A stretch of 63,132 bases of DNA from Actinomycetes bacterium (GTDB lineage Bacteria > Actinomycetota > Acidimicrobiia > Acidimicrobiales > Ilumatobacteraceae): assembly GCA_025356335.1 (NCBI GenBank), contig JANXUF010000106.1, positions 1 through 63,132 of the forward strand. Reading direction: 5' to 3'. Shown here piece after piece: positions 36,346-43,709 of this stretch (positions are counted from its first letter, which is position 1; the number at the start of each line of letters is the position of its first letter). The translations under genes and the position numbers were made by a program. Under the pieces are notes generated by a model. The model saw nothing but the letters and a program-made list of their open reading frames with translations, ran no database searches and was not told the DNA's origin.

Positions 36346-36445
36346 GCGGCGGCCCCGTCACCACAGCGGGGCCGCCGCGCGCACGGAGGCAATCAACGGG
36401 GGCTCCGCCAGCCCCGGCACTCGAGGGTCGTGCTGCTCTGCAGCA
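36346..36445 (-). terminator. three hairpins after the Rho-N-like gene
   Basis: A 12-bp perfect stem, GCGGCGGCCCCG with CGGGGCCGCCGC (36346-36378), is followed by GGGGCT/AGCCCC (36399-36415) and GTGCTG/CAGCAC (36429-36445). They lie downstream of the minus-strand gene ending at 36510 and just before the hydrolase start, and should stop read-through into it. Confidence 0.7.
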
Positions 36446-36509
36446 CAACACCATCGGCGACAGCGCTCAGGCGACCGGTTCGACCGGACGGCTGGGCAGC
36501 GGGCGTGAG

Positions 36510-36950
36510 CTACTTGCGAAGGGCAGCGATCAGCTGCTTCTTGTTCATTGCGGAGCGGCCATCGAGGTCGAGTTGCTGGGCACGCTCGTACAGTTCCTCG
36601 CGGCTCCACTGCTCATACGGCGTGCCGGGCTTCGGCTTGTCGTCGACCGCGTTGATCGCCCGGTCGACGATCTTGTTCGCCTGCGAATCAACAGCGGCAG
36701 CGACCTTGGCACCCTGGGCGGTCGCCTGGCCGGTGACTTCGCGTGATCCGGACATGGCGGTCGACCACGTGCGATCGATGACCGATCGTGTCTGACCGAC
36801 GACGGTCTTGCCGGCCACCTTCGAAGCGTCGGCAACCGCCTTCACACTGTTGCCGACGGTCTTCAGCACCGTCGTGGTGTTGTCGATGGCCGTCTGGGCG
36901 ATGGCTCTGTTGAGTGCGATGATCTTGCGGGGAAGCGTGTCGGTCGCCAT
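36510..36950 (-). CDS. phasin-like helical protein with C-terminal SAP/Rho-N-like domain
   Basis: A 146-residue protein. Residues 1-95 are amphipathic helix, rich in Ala, Thr and Val with no hydrophobic membrane span (AIDNTTTVLKTVGNSVKAVA). The C-terminus, YEQWSREELYERAQQLDLDG followed by RSAMNKKQLIAALRK, is a small SAP or Rho N-terminal-like domain. The N-terminal part is reminiscent of phasins and granule-coating proteins; the domain pairing suggests contact with nucleic acid or granules. The function is unknown. Confidence 0.65.
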   Translation of the reverse strand: MATDTLPRKIIALNRAIAQTAIDNTTTVLKTVGNSVKAVADASKVAGKTVVGQTRSVIDRTWSTAMSGSREVTGQATAQGAKVAAAVDSQANKIVDRAINAVDDKPKPGTPYEQWSREELYERAQQLDLDGRSAMNKKQLIAALRK

Positions 36951-37132
36951 GGGATACTCCTTGATTGACGTACACCGTGTGACTACCCGTGCGACACGAG
37001 GTCCAGACCTGATGTGTGCAGCGTCACAGCCGGCTCGTCGACCGATCGTCGAACCCGGGGAATACGTGCGATCGTCGAACCGGGCGGGAGAATTCGATTG
37101 CCCCGAAGAGGGCGGACAGGCAGACTCGCCCG

Positions 37133-38041
37133 ATGACTCGCTCGTTCATCTGGCTCGACGTCTTCACGGACCATCCGTACAGCGGCAATCCGCTCGCAGT
37201 TTTCCCCGACGCCGCTGGCCTGTCGGACGCGCAGATGGCACAGATCGCCAGGGAGCTCAATCTCTCGGAGACGACGTTCGTCTTTCCGTCGGACGATCCG
37301 GCAGCAACGCACCGTGTGCGCATCTTGACGCCAACTCGGGAACTGCCCTTCGCCGGGCACCCGACCGTCGGCACGGCCGTCGCCCTCGCCCTCGCCGCAT
37401 CGGAACGGTCTGCGCAGGGGGCCGGCGGCATCTCCGACGAGTTCGACTTCGTCTTTGCGTTGCGCGCCGGCCTGACGCCGGTCTCGGTCAGGCGACTGGC
37501 CGATGGCTCGATGGAGGCGGCATTGGTTGCCCCGCAGCCGCCGCGGCTGAGCGCCTCGCCGATCGACACCGCAGCGCTCGCAGAAGCGATCGGGTTGACG
37601 GCCGGCGACCTCGACGCCTCCGTGCCGGTCCATCTCTCCGATTCAGGCGGCACGGTGTTCTTGATGACGGTCGTCAACTCGATGGATGCGTTGCGCCGAT
37701 GCCATCTCGAACGACCACTTCCGGACGTCGTCGGCGTGTACATCGCCTGCCGGACCGATGGTGGCTGGCGGTCGCGTATGTTCGCCCCGGAAGCCGGTGT
37801 GGTCGAGGACCCGGCAACGGGATCTGCCACCTGTTCGTTTGCCGGCACGCTGCACGGCTTCGTCGACGGTTACGCCACGGATGGCACTCACGAGGTCGTC
37901 CTGCGCCAGGGTGTCGAGATGGGTCGACCGAGCGCGCTGTTCCTGTCGTTCGACGTGCTCGAGGGCGCCATCTCCGAGGTGCGCCTGCGCGGAGGTGCTG
38001 TCGTCGTCCTGCGCGGAGAACTCGAAGTACCTCCCGGCTGA
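37133..38041 (+). CDS. PhzF-family isomerase/epimerase
   Basis: A 302-residue PhzF-like protein of normal length. DVFTDHPYSGNPLAVF is the family entry, NLSETTFV carries the catalytic Glu, LPFAGHPTVGTA is the conserved loop and EDPATGSATCSFAGTL the second-half signature. The family isomerises dihydro compounds such as in phenazine synthesis, but single chromosomal copies outside a phenazine cluster, as here, have unknown substrates. The ATG at 37133 fits the family start. The next gene, a USP, starts 44 bp later. Confidence 0.9.
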   Translation: MTRSFIWLDVFTDHPYSGNPLAVFPDAAGLSDAQMAQIARELNLSETTFVFPSDDPAATHRVRILTPTRELPFAGHPTVGTAVALALAASERSAQGAGGISDEFDFVFALRAGLTPVSVRRLADGSMEAALVAPQPPRLSASPIDTAALAEAIGLTAGDLDASVPVHLSDSGGTVFLMTVVNSMDALRRCHLERPLPDVVGVYIACRTDGGWRSRMFAPEAGVVEDPATGSATCSFAGTLHGFVDGYATDGTHEVVLRQGVEMGRPSALFLSFDVLEGAISEVRLRGGAVVVLRGELEVPPG

Positions 38042-38085
38042 AGCAGCGATGTCCGGGCGTCGCCGCTGCCGGATACCCTCGGCGC

Positions 38086-38553
38086 ATGACCAGGATATTG
38101 ATCGCCGTCGACCACTCAGAAGAATCGTCAGCAGCCGCTCATCGGGCTCACGAGTTGTTCGGTGACGATGCGTCCTACCTGGTTGTCAATGTCATGGACC
38201 ACAATGACGGGCTACCTCAGGCATGGGGACACGTCTACCCGGTGGCGACGCCATTCGGGACCTTCCCGTTGATCACCAGGGGTGCCGTCGCTGCCGTCGA
38301 TCAACCGTCGACAGAGGAAGAAGCCGAGGAAACGGCAGAGGAATTCGTCGACGACAACGACCTCGGTACTGCCGAGACGATCGGACTCGCCGGCGACCCG
38401 GTAACCGCCATCCTGCAGGCTGCGCACGACCACGACGTCGACGTGATCGTCATCGGCTCCCACGAGCGCGGATGGTTCAGCCGCCTGTTCGATCCGTCGG
38501 TGACGTCGCAGATCGTCAAACGTGCCGATATCCCCGTGCTCGTGGTCAAGTAG
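38086..38553 (+). CDS. single-domain universal stress protein
   Basis: A 155-residue USP. It starts ILIAVDHSEESSAAAHRAHE and ends IGSHERGWFSRLFDPSVTSQ followed by IVKRADIPVLVV, so the ATP-binding GSxxx-GxF motif is altered: the second Gly-Ser/Thr element reads DPSVTS. A Glu-rich insert (STEEEAEETAEEFVDD) is unusual. The reduced nucleotide motif suggests a non-ATP-binding type. It probably shares the PhzF promoter. No DosR-like box was found in front of it, unlike the first USP. Confidence 0.85.
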   Translation: MTRILIAVDHSEESSAAAHRAHELFGDDASYLVVNVMDHNDGLPQAWGHVYPVATPFGTFPLITRGAVAAVDQPSTEEEAEETAEEFVDDNDLGTAETIGLAGDPVTAILQAAHDHDVDVIVIGSHERGWFSRLFDPSVTSQIVKRADIPVLVVK

Positions 38554-38584
38554 CTCGGCGAAATCAGCGCAGCACTCGTTACCC

Positions 38585-39547
38585 TCAGCTCGCCTGGCCG
38601 GCGGGGCTCAACAACTCGCCGAGGGGATGGGCCGTCGGCGGCGTCCAGCCGGGAGGCCCGAAGACGTGGCGCAGTTTGTGCTTCAGGCCGCGGGCAGCAC
38701 GCACGTCCCGCCCGATGGCGGCATATTCGTGGTAGGCGATGCGTAGCGGGTTGTAGGTCGAGATGTTCTTCGTCAGGCCATACTTGATGCGCCTGACCTC
38801 CGGCTCGAAGGTCCCGAAAAGCTTGTCCCAGATGATCAGGATGCCGCCGTAGTTCTTGTCGAGATACTGCGGATTGGCCCCATGGTGGACGCGGTGGAGC
38901 GACGGAGTGTTGAGCACCGCCTCCAATGGCTTCGGCAGCCGGTCGATCGTCTCGGTGTGAATCCAGTACTGGTACAGCAGGTTGAGTTGCCCGGCACGGA
39001 ACGTCGTCTTCGCCCTGTATCCGAGCAACGGCATCGGCAGGAACACCCAGGCGAGCGACAGGCCGGACCACGGCTGACGCAACGCCGTCGACAGGTTATA
39101 GCGCTCGCTGGAATGATGGCTGACATGGTTCGCCCAGAAGAACCGGACCTCGTGCTGGATGCGGTGATCCCAGTAGTAGAGGAAGTCCCAAAGGACCATC
39201 GCCCCGACGATCGCCCCTTTGCGCCGGCCGAAGTCGGCGATCCGCCTGGAGAAGATCATCGAATCGAGGCGCTGCAGGAGACCGACAGTTGCCAGCCCGA
39301 AGGCAACGTTGCCCACGAGCATCGACAGGCTCGCCGTGGTGTCCTTGCGTTCGTACCCGAGCGGCACCAGCGCATCAGCAGGCAGTTGCGTTCCGGCGAG
39401 TGCCTTGGCGTCGGCGAAGTTCATGTCGCCGAGCACCCGCTTGTGCTTCGTCCTGCGCAGCACCGCCGCTTCCGCCAACATCGTGCCGATGAAGAGCGGC
39501 ACGGAGGCCAGATCGATCGGATCCAACTTGATTGGCGCTCGCTTCAC
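38585..39547 (-). CDS. sterol desaturase/fatty acid hydroxylase-family membrane protein
   Basis: A 320-residue membrane di-iron enzyme. The histidine motifs are HRIQH (HX3H), HVSHH (HX2HH) and HRVHH (HX2HH), with another His in WIHTE. Membrane segments lie at about residues 12-30, 75-95 and 150-175. It uses O2 and a reductant to hydroxylate or desaturate a lipid. The start is uncertain: I use GTG at 39547; the upstream in-frame extension to 39700 is low in similarity. The substrate is unknown. Confidence 0.85.
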   Translation of the reverse strand: MKRAPIKLDPIDLASVPLFIGTMLAEAAVLRRTKHKRVLGDMNFADAKALAGTQLPADALVPLGYERKDTTASLSMLVGNVAFGLATVGLLQRLDSMIFSRRIADFGRRKGAIVGAMVLWDFLYYWDHRIQHEVRFFWANHVSHHSSERYNLSTALRQPWSGLSLAWVFLPMPLLGYRAKTTFRAGQLNLLYQYWIHTETIDRLPKPLEAVLNTPSLHRVHHGANPQYLDKNYGGILIIWDKLFGTFEPEVRRIKYGLTKNISTYNPLRIAYHEYAAIGRDVRAARGLKHKLRHVFGPPGWTPPTAHPLGELLSPAGQAS

Positions 39548-39585
39548 GACCGTTCGACCCCCATCATCAGTGACGTGCTGCGATC

Positions 39586-40218
39586 CTACGAGGTCGAATC
39601 CGCCGCTGGCGGTCGCAGCGAGGCGACCAGTGCGGCCGATGCCTCCTCGAGGTGCTGGCGAAGCAGATCGACCGCCCGCTGCGTCTTCGCCGCCTGGCAC
39701 AGCTTGAGCAGCTTGCGATGCTGTTTGTCAGAGGCCGACGAGCCGCCGAGTTCCTGCGTATACAGCACCACGTACGGGGCGACGGCCGCATGCAGCCGTC
39801 CAACGAGGGTCACGGCCCGATCCCAGTGTGCGCCTGCGTAGAGCGCCCGGTGGAAGTGCCAATTCGCCTCGCCGATCGAACTTCCCGTGCTCGTGAGCGC
39901 CAAGCCGGCGGACGCCAGGTCGACGATCGACAAGTTGGCGATCGACCGTTCCAACAGCATCGGCTCGATCGCCAGGCGCAGTGCGTAGATCTCTTCTGCG
40001 TCGGCGGCTGTCAACGATCGCACGGCCGAACCGCGATTGGTTTCGAAGGTCACCAGACCCTCGGCGGTCAACCGCTGCAGGGCCTCACGCACCGGCACCT
40101 TACTGATACCCAGTTCGGCGGCCAGATCGTCCTGCCTGATCCACTGCCCCGGGCGTAGATCACCGTTCAGCAGGGCTGCAAGAACATGCTGATGTGCCAA
40201 CTCGACGGCGTTCATCAT
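39586..40218 (-). CDS. GntR-family regulator (FadR/FCD type)
   Basis: A 210-residue regulator. The winged helix is [20 protein letters not shown] followed by [17 protein letters not shown], and the FCD ligand domain begins [20 protein letters not shown] and contains [11 protein letters not shown]. The His residues of the FCD are typical of metal-assisted carboxylate sensing. It is divergent from the ACC deaminase gene across a 69-bp AT-rich gap and very likely controls it, the inducer perhaps being ACC or a related amino acid (inference). Confidence 0.9.
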   Translation of the reverse strand: MMNAVELAHQHVLAALLNGDLRPGQWIRQDDLAAELGISKVPVREALQRLTAEGLVTFETNRGSAVRSLTAADAEEIYALRLAIEPMLLERSIANLSIVDLASAGLALTSTGSSIGEANWHFHRALYAGAHWDRAVTLVGRLHAAVAPYVVLYTQELGGSSASDKQHRKLLKLCQAAKTQRAVDLLRQHLEEASAALVASLRPPAADSTS

Positions 40219-40234
40219 ATAATCGTATCTGATT
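40218..40234. promoter_or_regulatory. promoter/operator between GntR and ACC deaminase genes
   Basis: A consensus -10 TATAAT (40218-40223, plus strand) is overlapped by the inverted repeat AATC-N6-GATT (40221-40234). The position, just downstream of a -10 for acdS, fits repression by the divergent GntR protein. The -35 is weak, as expected for a controlled promoter. Confidence 0.5.
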
Positions 40235-40287
40235 CTGCTATTTGCCGCATTCCCGCGACGGCGATCATCGAAGGAGCACCAACCGAC

Positions 40288-41304
40288 ATGAGCCTCGACG
40301 ACTTCGATCGATATCCGCTGACGTTCGGTCCGTCACCGATCCATCCGCTGAAACGCCTCAGTGCTCACCTCGGCGGCAAGGTCGAGATCTGGGCGAAGCG
40401 CGAGGACTGCAATTCTGGCATCGCCTTCGGCGGCAACAAGACGCGGAAGCTCGAATACCTGATTCCAGAAGCGCTGGCGCAGGGATGTGACACACTCGTG
40501 TCGATAGGCGGCGTGCAGTCGAATCACACCCGTCAGGTCACCGGTGTCGCCGCACACCTCGGCCTCAAGGCCGTCACGGTGCAGGAAGCATGGGTCGCGT
40601 GGCCGGACGTCGTCTACGATCGGGTCGGGAACATCCAACTGTCGCGGATCATGGGCGGTGACGTTCGCATGGACCCCGCAGGCTTCGACATCGGTATTCG
40701 TAACAGCTGGCAGCACGCGCTCGACTCGGTCCTCGCCGCCGGCGGGAAGCCGTACCCGATACCGGCCGGTGCATCCGATCATCCCCTCGGCGGGCTCGGC
40801 TTCGCCAACTGGGCCAGGGAGGTTGCCGTGCAGGAAGCCGAGCACGACATCTTCTTCGATCACATCATCGTCTGCACCGTGACGGGATCGACACATGCCG
40901 GCATGATCGCCGGATTCGCCATCGAGGATCGGTCTGATCGCCATGTCATCGGGATCGACGCATCGGCGACGATGGACAAGACGATCGCCCAGGTGACTCG
41001 TATTGCCGAGAACACCGCCGTCAAGATCGGGCTCGACCGTGCGTTGCGGCCCGATGAGATCACGATCGTCGACGGCTACTCTGCAGGCATCTACGGCATC
41101 CCGGACGAACAGACGATCGACGCCATCAAGACATGTGCGAGGCTCGAAGGCATGCTCACCGACCCCGTCTACGAGGGCAAGTCGATGGCCGGAATGATCG
41201 GCATGATCCGATCCGGCGAGATCCCAGCGGGATCGAAAGTCCTGTACGCCCACCTTGGCGGCCAACCAGCGATCCCCGCCTACGCGGGTGTGCTCCAATC
41301 CTGA
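40288..41304 (+). CDS. acdS: 1-aminocyclopropane-1-carboxylate deaminase
   Basis: A 338-residue PLP enzyme of exactly the usual length. Lys51 (FGGNKTRKL) is the Schiff-base lysine and Ser78 (GVQSNHT) the known partner. Tyr269, Tyr295, Glu296 and Leu323 correspond, with an offset of one, to Tyr268, Tyr294, Glu295 and Leu322 of the Pseudomonas enzyme. The Glu/Leu pair is what separates ACC deaminase from D-cysteine desulfhydrase, so the assignment is firm. It converts ACC to 2-oxobutyrate and ammonia. AAGGAG precedes the ATG at 40288. A convergent hairpin follows. Confidence 0.93.
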   Translation: MSLDDFDRYPLTFGPSPIHPLKRLSAHLGGKVEIWAKREDCNSGIAFGGNKTRKLEYLIPEALAQGCDTLVSIGGVQSNHTRQVTGVAAHLGLKAVTVQEAWVAWPDVVYDRVGNIQLSRIMGGDVRMDPAGFDIGIRNSWQHALDSVLAAGGKPYPIPAGASDHPLGGLGFANWAREVAVQEAEHDIFFDHIIVCTVTGSTHAGMIAGFAIEDRSDRHVIGIDASATMDKTIAQVTRIAENTAVKIGLDRALRPDEITIVDGYSAGIYGIPDEQTIDAIKTCARLEGMLTDPVYEGKSMAGMIGMIRSGEIPAGSKVLYAHLGGQPAIPAYAGVLQS

Positions 41305-41320
41305 TCATCGGTTGATCAGG
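41300..41320. terminator. bidirectional hairpin between acdS and the lipoprotein gene
   Basis: CCTGATCA and TGATCAGG pair perfectly around TCGGT and include both the acdS stop and the stop of the convergent gene. A further TTGATCAGG copy follows, making an 11-bp direct repeat. Confidence 0.7.
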
Positions 41321-41918
41321 GGTTGATCAGGACGCCGTAGTCGGTGGCTGTCACAGGGTTGCCGGTGGTGGTGCCCCCCGGCAGCGGCACTTCGATCGGT
41401 GTGTTCTGCAGTGTGAAGGCGACTTGACCGGTACCTGGCTGCGCCGTCAGTGTGCACACCAGCTCGGCGATGGCGAACAGCTGACTGTCACTGTCGAGTG
41501 CGGCGAAGCCAGGTGCCAGATCGACCGTCGCCACGCCTCGGGTGAGCACGCTGTCGAGCACCAGTTTCGGGCCTCCCTCTGTCGCCAACTCGGACCGCAG
41601 GCCGGCAGCGATCTCCGCTTCCGTCGGGTCAGCGGCCAGTTGGGCGACGAGCGCCGTTGGTGTCGGATCCTGCACGGCACGGATGACCGGAACCAGAACG
41701 TCGTTCTTGACGAGGTAGATCGTCACCGGCCGCCCGGGAACCGTCGTCCCGGTCAGCGTCGTGGCCAGAGGCGCCTGGACCGAATCCGGATCGAGGAGCG
41801 CAAATGGCACGGAGCCGTCCGGAACCGTCACCGCCTTACGCTCCGTGGACAGGCTGCAACCAGACAGCAGCACGCCACCGAGCACGATCACGCCGATGAG
41901 ACGACGCGATCGGTTCAT
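41316..41918 (-). CDS. GerMN-domain lipoprotein (LpqB-like)
   Basis: A 200-residue lipoprotein. The signal peptide ends in the lipobox LLSGC with lipid Cys21. Residues about 66-185 form a GerMN domain: TIYLVKNDVLVPVIRAVQDP, then DSVLTRGVATVDLAPGFAAL and FAIAELVCTLTAQPGTGQVA. In mycobacteria LpqB couples to the MtrAB two-component system. Here the gene overlaps the histidine kinase stop (ATGA), so the kinase-lipoprotein pair is kept, but the C-terminal beta-propeller of LpqB is missing. It likely modulates the kinase outside the membrane. Confidence 0.85.
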   Translation of the reverse strand: MNRSRRLIGVIVLGGVLLSGCSLSTERKAVTVPDGSVPFALLDPDSVQAPLATTLTGTTVPGRPVTIYLVKNDVLVPVIRAVQDPTPTALVAQLAADPTEAEIAAGLRSELATEGGPKLVLDSVLTRGVATVDLAPGFAALDSDSQLFAIAELVCTLTAQPGTGQVAFTLQNTPIEVPLPGGTTTGNPVTATDYGVLINP

Positions 41919-43438
41919 CCCGAGTCTCCGGCAGTCGCGCCGTGTGGGACCTCGAGCGGCAACGTCAGTTCGAACCGCGAACCGCCTGACGGACTGGAGA
42001 CGACGGCGACCGAACCACCGTGCAGGTGCAGGTGATCGGCGACGAGCGCCAATCCGAGGCCGGTCCCACCGCCGATGTCTCTGGCGGCGGTTCCTCTGGC
42101 GAAGCGTTCGAAGATGTACTCCCGCTCGTGCTCTGGAACCCCGGGCCCGTCGTCTTCGACCGCCAACTGCAGCGATCCCTCTGCAGTGCCGGCGACGATC
42201 GCCGTCGCACCGCCCCCGTATCGCTCGGCGTTCTGCAACAGATTCATCAGGCACTGACCGATCCGGCGCTTGTCGAGGATCACCGACACCGGCACGTCGC
42301 CGGAGATCTGCACCGGGACCGGCGTTGCGAAAGCGACGACGACGGCGTCGAGGAAATCTCTGACGCGCACGGCTTCGAGATTGAGTTCGGCGACGCCCGC
42401 CTCCATACGGCTCATCTCCAAGAGGTCGACGACCAGTTCGCTGAAGCGCTCGACGTTCTGATCGAGTACGTCCAAGGAATAGCGGATCTTGTCGGGGTTG
42501 TCGGCATGACGCCTGGCGTGTGCTGTCGCCGCCGACATCGCTGCCAGCGGCCCGCGCAACTCGTGCGTGACATCCCCGGCGAAACGGGCGTCTCGGTCGA
42601 TGCGCTTACGCAATTCGTCGACCATCTCGTTGAACGAGCCGAGGAGCGGGTCGAGATCGGGGTCCCCCGTCGAGTCGACATGCGTCGTTAGATCGCCACC
42701 CTGCACCGTTGCCGCCGCATTGGCGACTCGACGCAGCGGACGCAGCACCGTGTGGCTCGCCAGAGCGCCGAGCAGTCCCCCGAGTACGGCTGCAATCGCT
42801 GCCCCGAGAGCCAACGAGCGGCGCACCGATCGCAGCGTTTCCTGCACGTCACTGAGCGGTATGAACTCGAAGTACTCGGCATTGATCGCCGGGATCGGGA
42901 CGCCGACCACATCGAACAGCGATCCCCCGACCGTCGTCCGCTGATGTCCACTCCGTCCGGCGGCCACCACCTGGAGCAGCGAGGATGGGATGTCGCTGCG
43001 TCCCGCTCCGACAGAGGCCGCAAACCATTCTCCGCCGAAGCGCAGGATCGGGGTCCCCTGACGGCTTTCGAGGGAGGCGATCACGGCGCCGGCGTCCGGG
43101 CTGGCGCCGCGGAGCCTGGCGCGCACGGTGCGTGCATCGGTATAGCTCTGACGCAGCGCGACCGCGTCGCGTTCGTTGACGACATCGGACGAGATCCGCT
43201 GGTAGCTGACGATCGCCAAGGCTGCAGTGACTGCCGCCACGATCAGTGCGAACCCGAGCGTGACCCGCACGCGCAGACCGAGCGCCCGCCGTCTGAACGT
43301 CACACGATGCTTTTTGGGAGTGGCGGGCGAGGCACCGTGCGGGATACGCAGGACTCGCGGCGAGCCGACGGAGGGGTCCGGCCGACCGGGGGCCGTTGTC
43401 TCGGCTGCGGCGTCAGGTTTCGGCAACATCGCCGGCAT
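41915..43438 (-). CDS. MtrB-like membrane sensor histidine kinase
   Basis: A 507-residue kinase. Two membrane segments (about residues 58-80 and 205-228) flank an extracytoplasmic sensor domain. A HAMP linker leads to the HisKA box FAGDVTHELRGPLAAM (phospho-His292), and the ATPase domain shows NLLQNAERYGGG, DDGPGVPEH and GGGTGLGLALV. The pairing with a GerMN lipoprotein mirrors MtrB-LpqB. No response regulator gene adjoins; upstream is the fluoride riboswitch region. It is therefore an orphan kinase or its regulator is elsewhere. Confidence 0.9.
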   Translation of the reverse strand: MPAMLPKPDAAAETTAPGRPDPSVGSPRVLRIPHGASPATPKKHRVTFRRRALGLRVRVTLGFALIVAAVTAALAIVSYQRISSDVVNERDAVALRQSYTDARTVRARLRGASPDAGAVIASLESRQGTPILRFGGEWFAASVGAGRSDIPSSLLQVVAAGRSGHQRTTVGGSLFDVVGVPIPAINAEYFEFIPLSDVQETLRSVRRSLALGAAIAAVLGGLLGALASHTVLRPLRRVANAAATVQGGDLTTHVDSTGDPDLDPLLGSFNEMVDELRKRIDRDARFAGDVTHELRGPLAAMSAATAHARRHADNPDKIRYSLDVLDQNVERFSELVVDLLEMSRMEAGVAELNLEAVRVRDFLDAVVVAFATPVPVQISGDVPVSVILDKRRIGQCLMNLLQNAERYGGGATAIVAGTAEGSLQLAVEDDGPGVPEHEREYIFERFARGTAARDIGGGTGLGLALVADHLHLHGGSVAVVSSPSGGSRFELTLPLEVPHGATAGDSG

Positions 43439-43525
43439 CGCCGCGTCGCCCGTACCGTCGCAGAGTCACTGCCCGCAAGTCTAGGAGGCAATGCGGCCAT
43501 CGCAGATCGACTACGATTGGCTGTC

Positions 43526-43570
43526 GGTGATGGAGTTCGCCTCAACCGCCCTCGGGCTGATGACTCCTAC
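43526..43570 (+). ncRNA. fluoride riboswitch (crcB motif)
   Basis: GGTGATGGAGTTCGCC is followed by an AACCGCCC hairpin and CTGATGACTCCTAC. This reproduces the conserved crcB fluoride aptamer as I recall it: GGNGATGG...GCC, then CTGATGnCTCCTAC. P1 pairs GGAGT with ACTCC; the pseudoknot pairs GGTG with CGCC; a small GCC/GGC hairpin lies between. It lies 139 nt upstream of a CLC-F-type fluoride exporter, the usual target. A -10-like TACGAT (43512-43517) predicts transcription start just before the aptamer. Confidence 0.92.
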
Positions 43571-43640
43571 AACGTTGAACCTGCAGATTCCACCACGCGA
43601 AGTCTCCGAATTTTCGTGGCGGATTGCGTCTGAGTATGGC

Positions 43641-43697
43641 TCGACGGCGTAGGTCCGGTCGCCGTCGACACCATCTGCCGGTTCTCTGCAGACCGGC
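43641..43697 (+). promoter_or_regulatory. probable expression platform of the fluoride riboswitch
   Basis: Two stems follow the aptamer: TCGACGGCG/CGCCGTCGA (43641-43649 and 43660-43668), and GCCGGT/ACCGGC (43677-43682 and 43692-43697). The second ends right before the GTGGAGG ribosome-binding region, so translational control is plausible. Which hairpin switches is inference. Confidence 0.5.
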
Positions 43698-43709
43698 GTG
43701 GAGGATCGA

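Noticed and set aside
37133..38041. Phenazine biosynthesis cluster from the PhzF gene
   Set aside because: No other phz gene is nearby; PhzF-like proteins are widespread single copies.
38585..39700. Start of the hydroxylase at 39700
   Set aside because: The extra 51 residues are low-complexity and would overlap the end of the GntR gene; the fold begins after the GTG at 39547.
40288..41304. D-cysteine desulfhydrase for the PLP protein
   Set aside because: The Glu296/Leu323 pair and the other diagnostic residues are those of ACC deaminase.
43439..43709. A tRNA or small gene in the gap before the CLC gene
   Set aside because: No T-loop or acceptor pairing was found; the conserved elements are explained by the fluoride aptamer and downstream hairpins.
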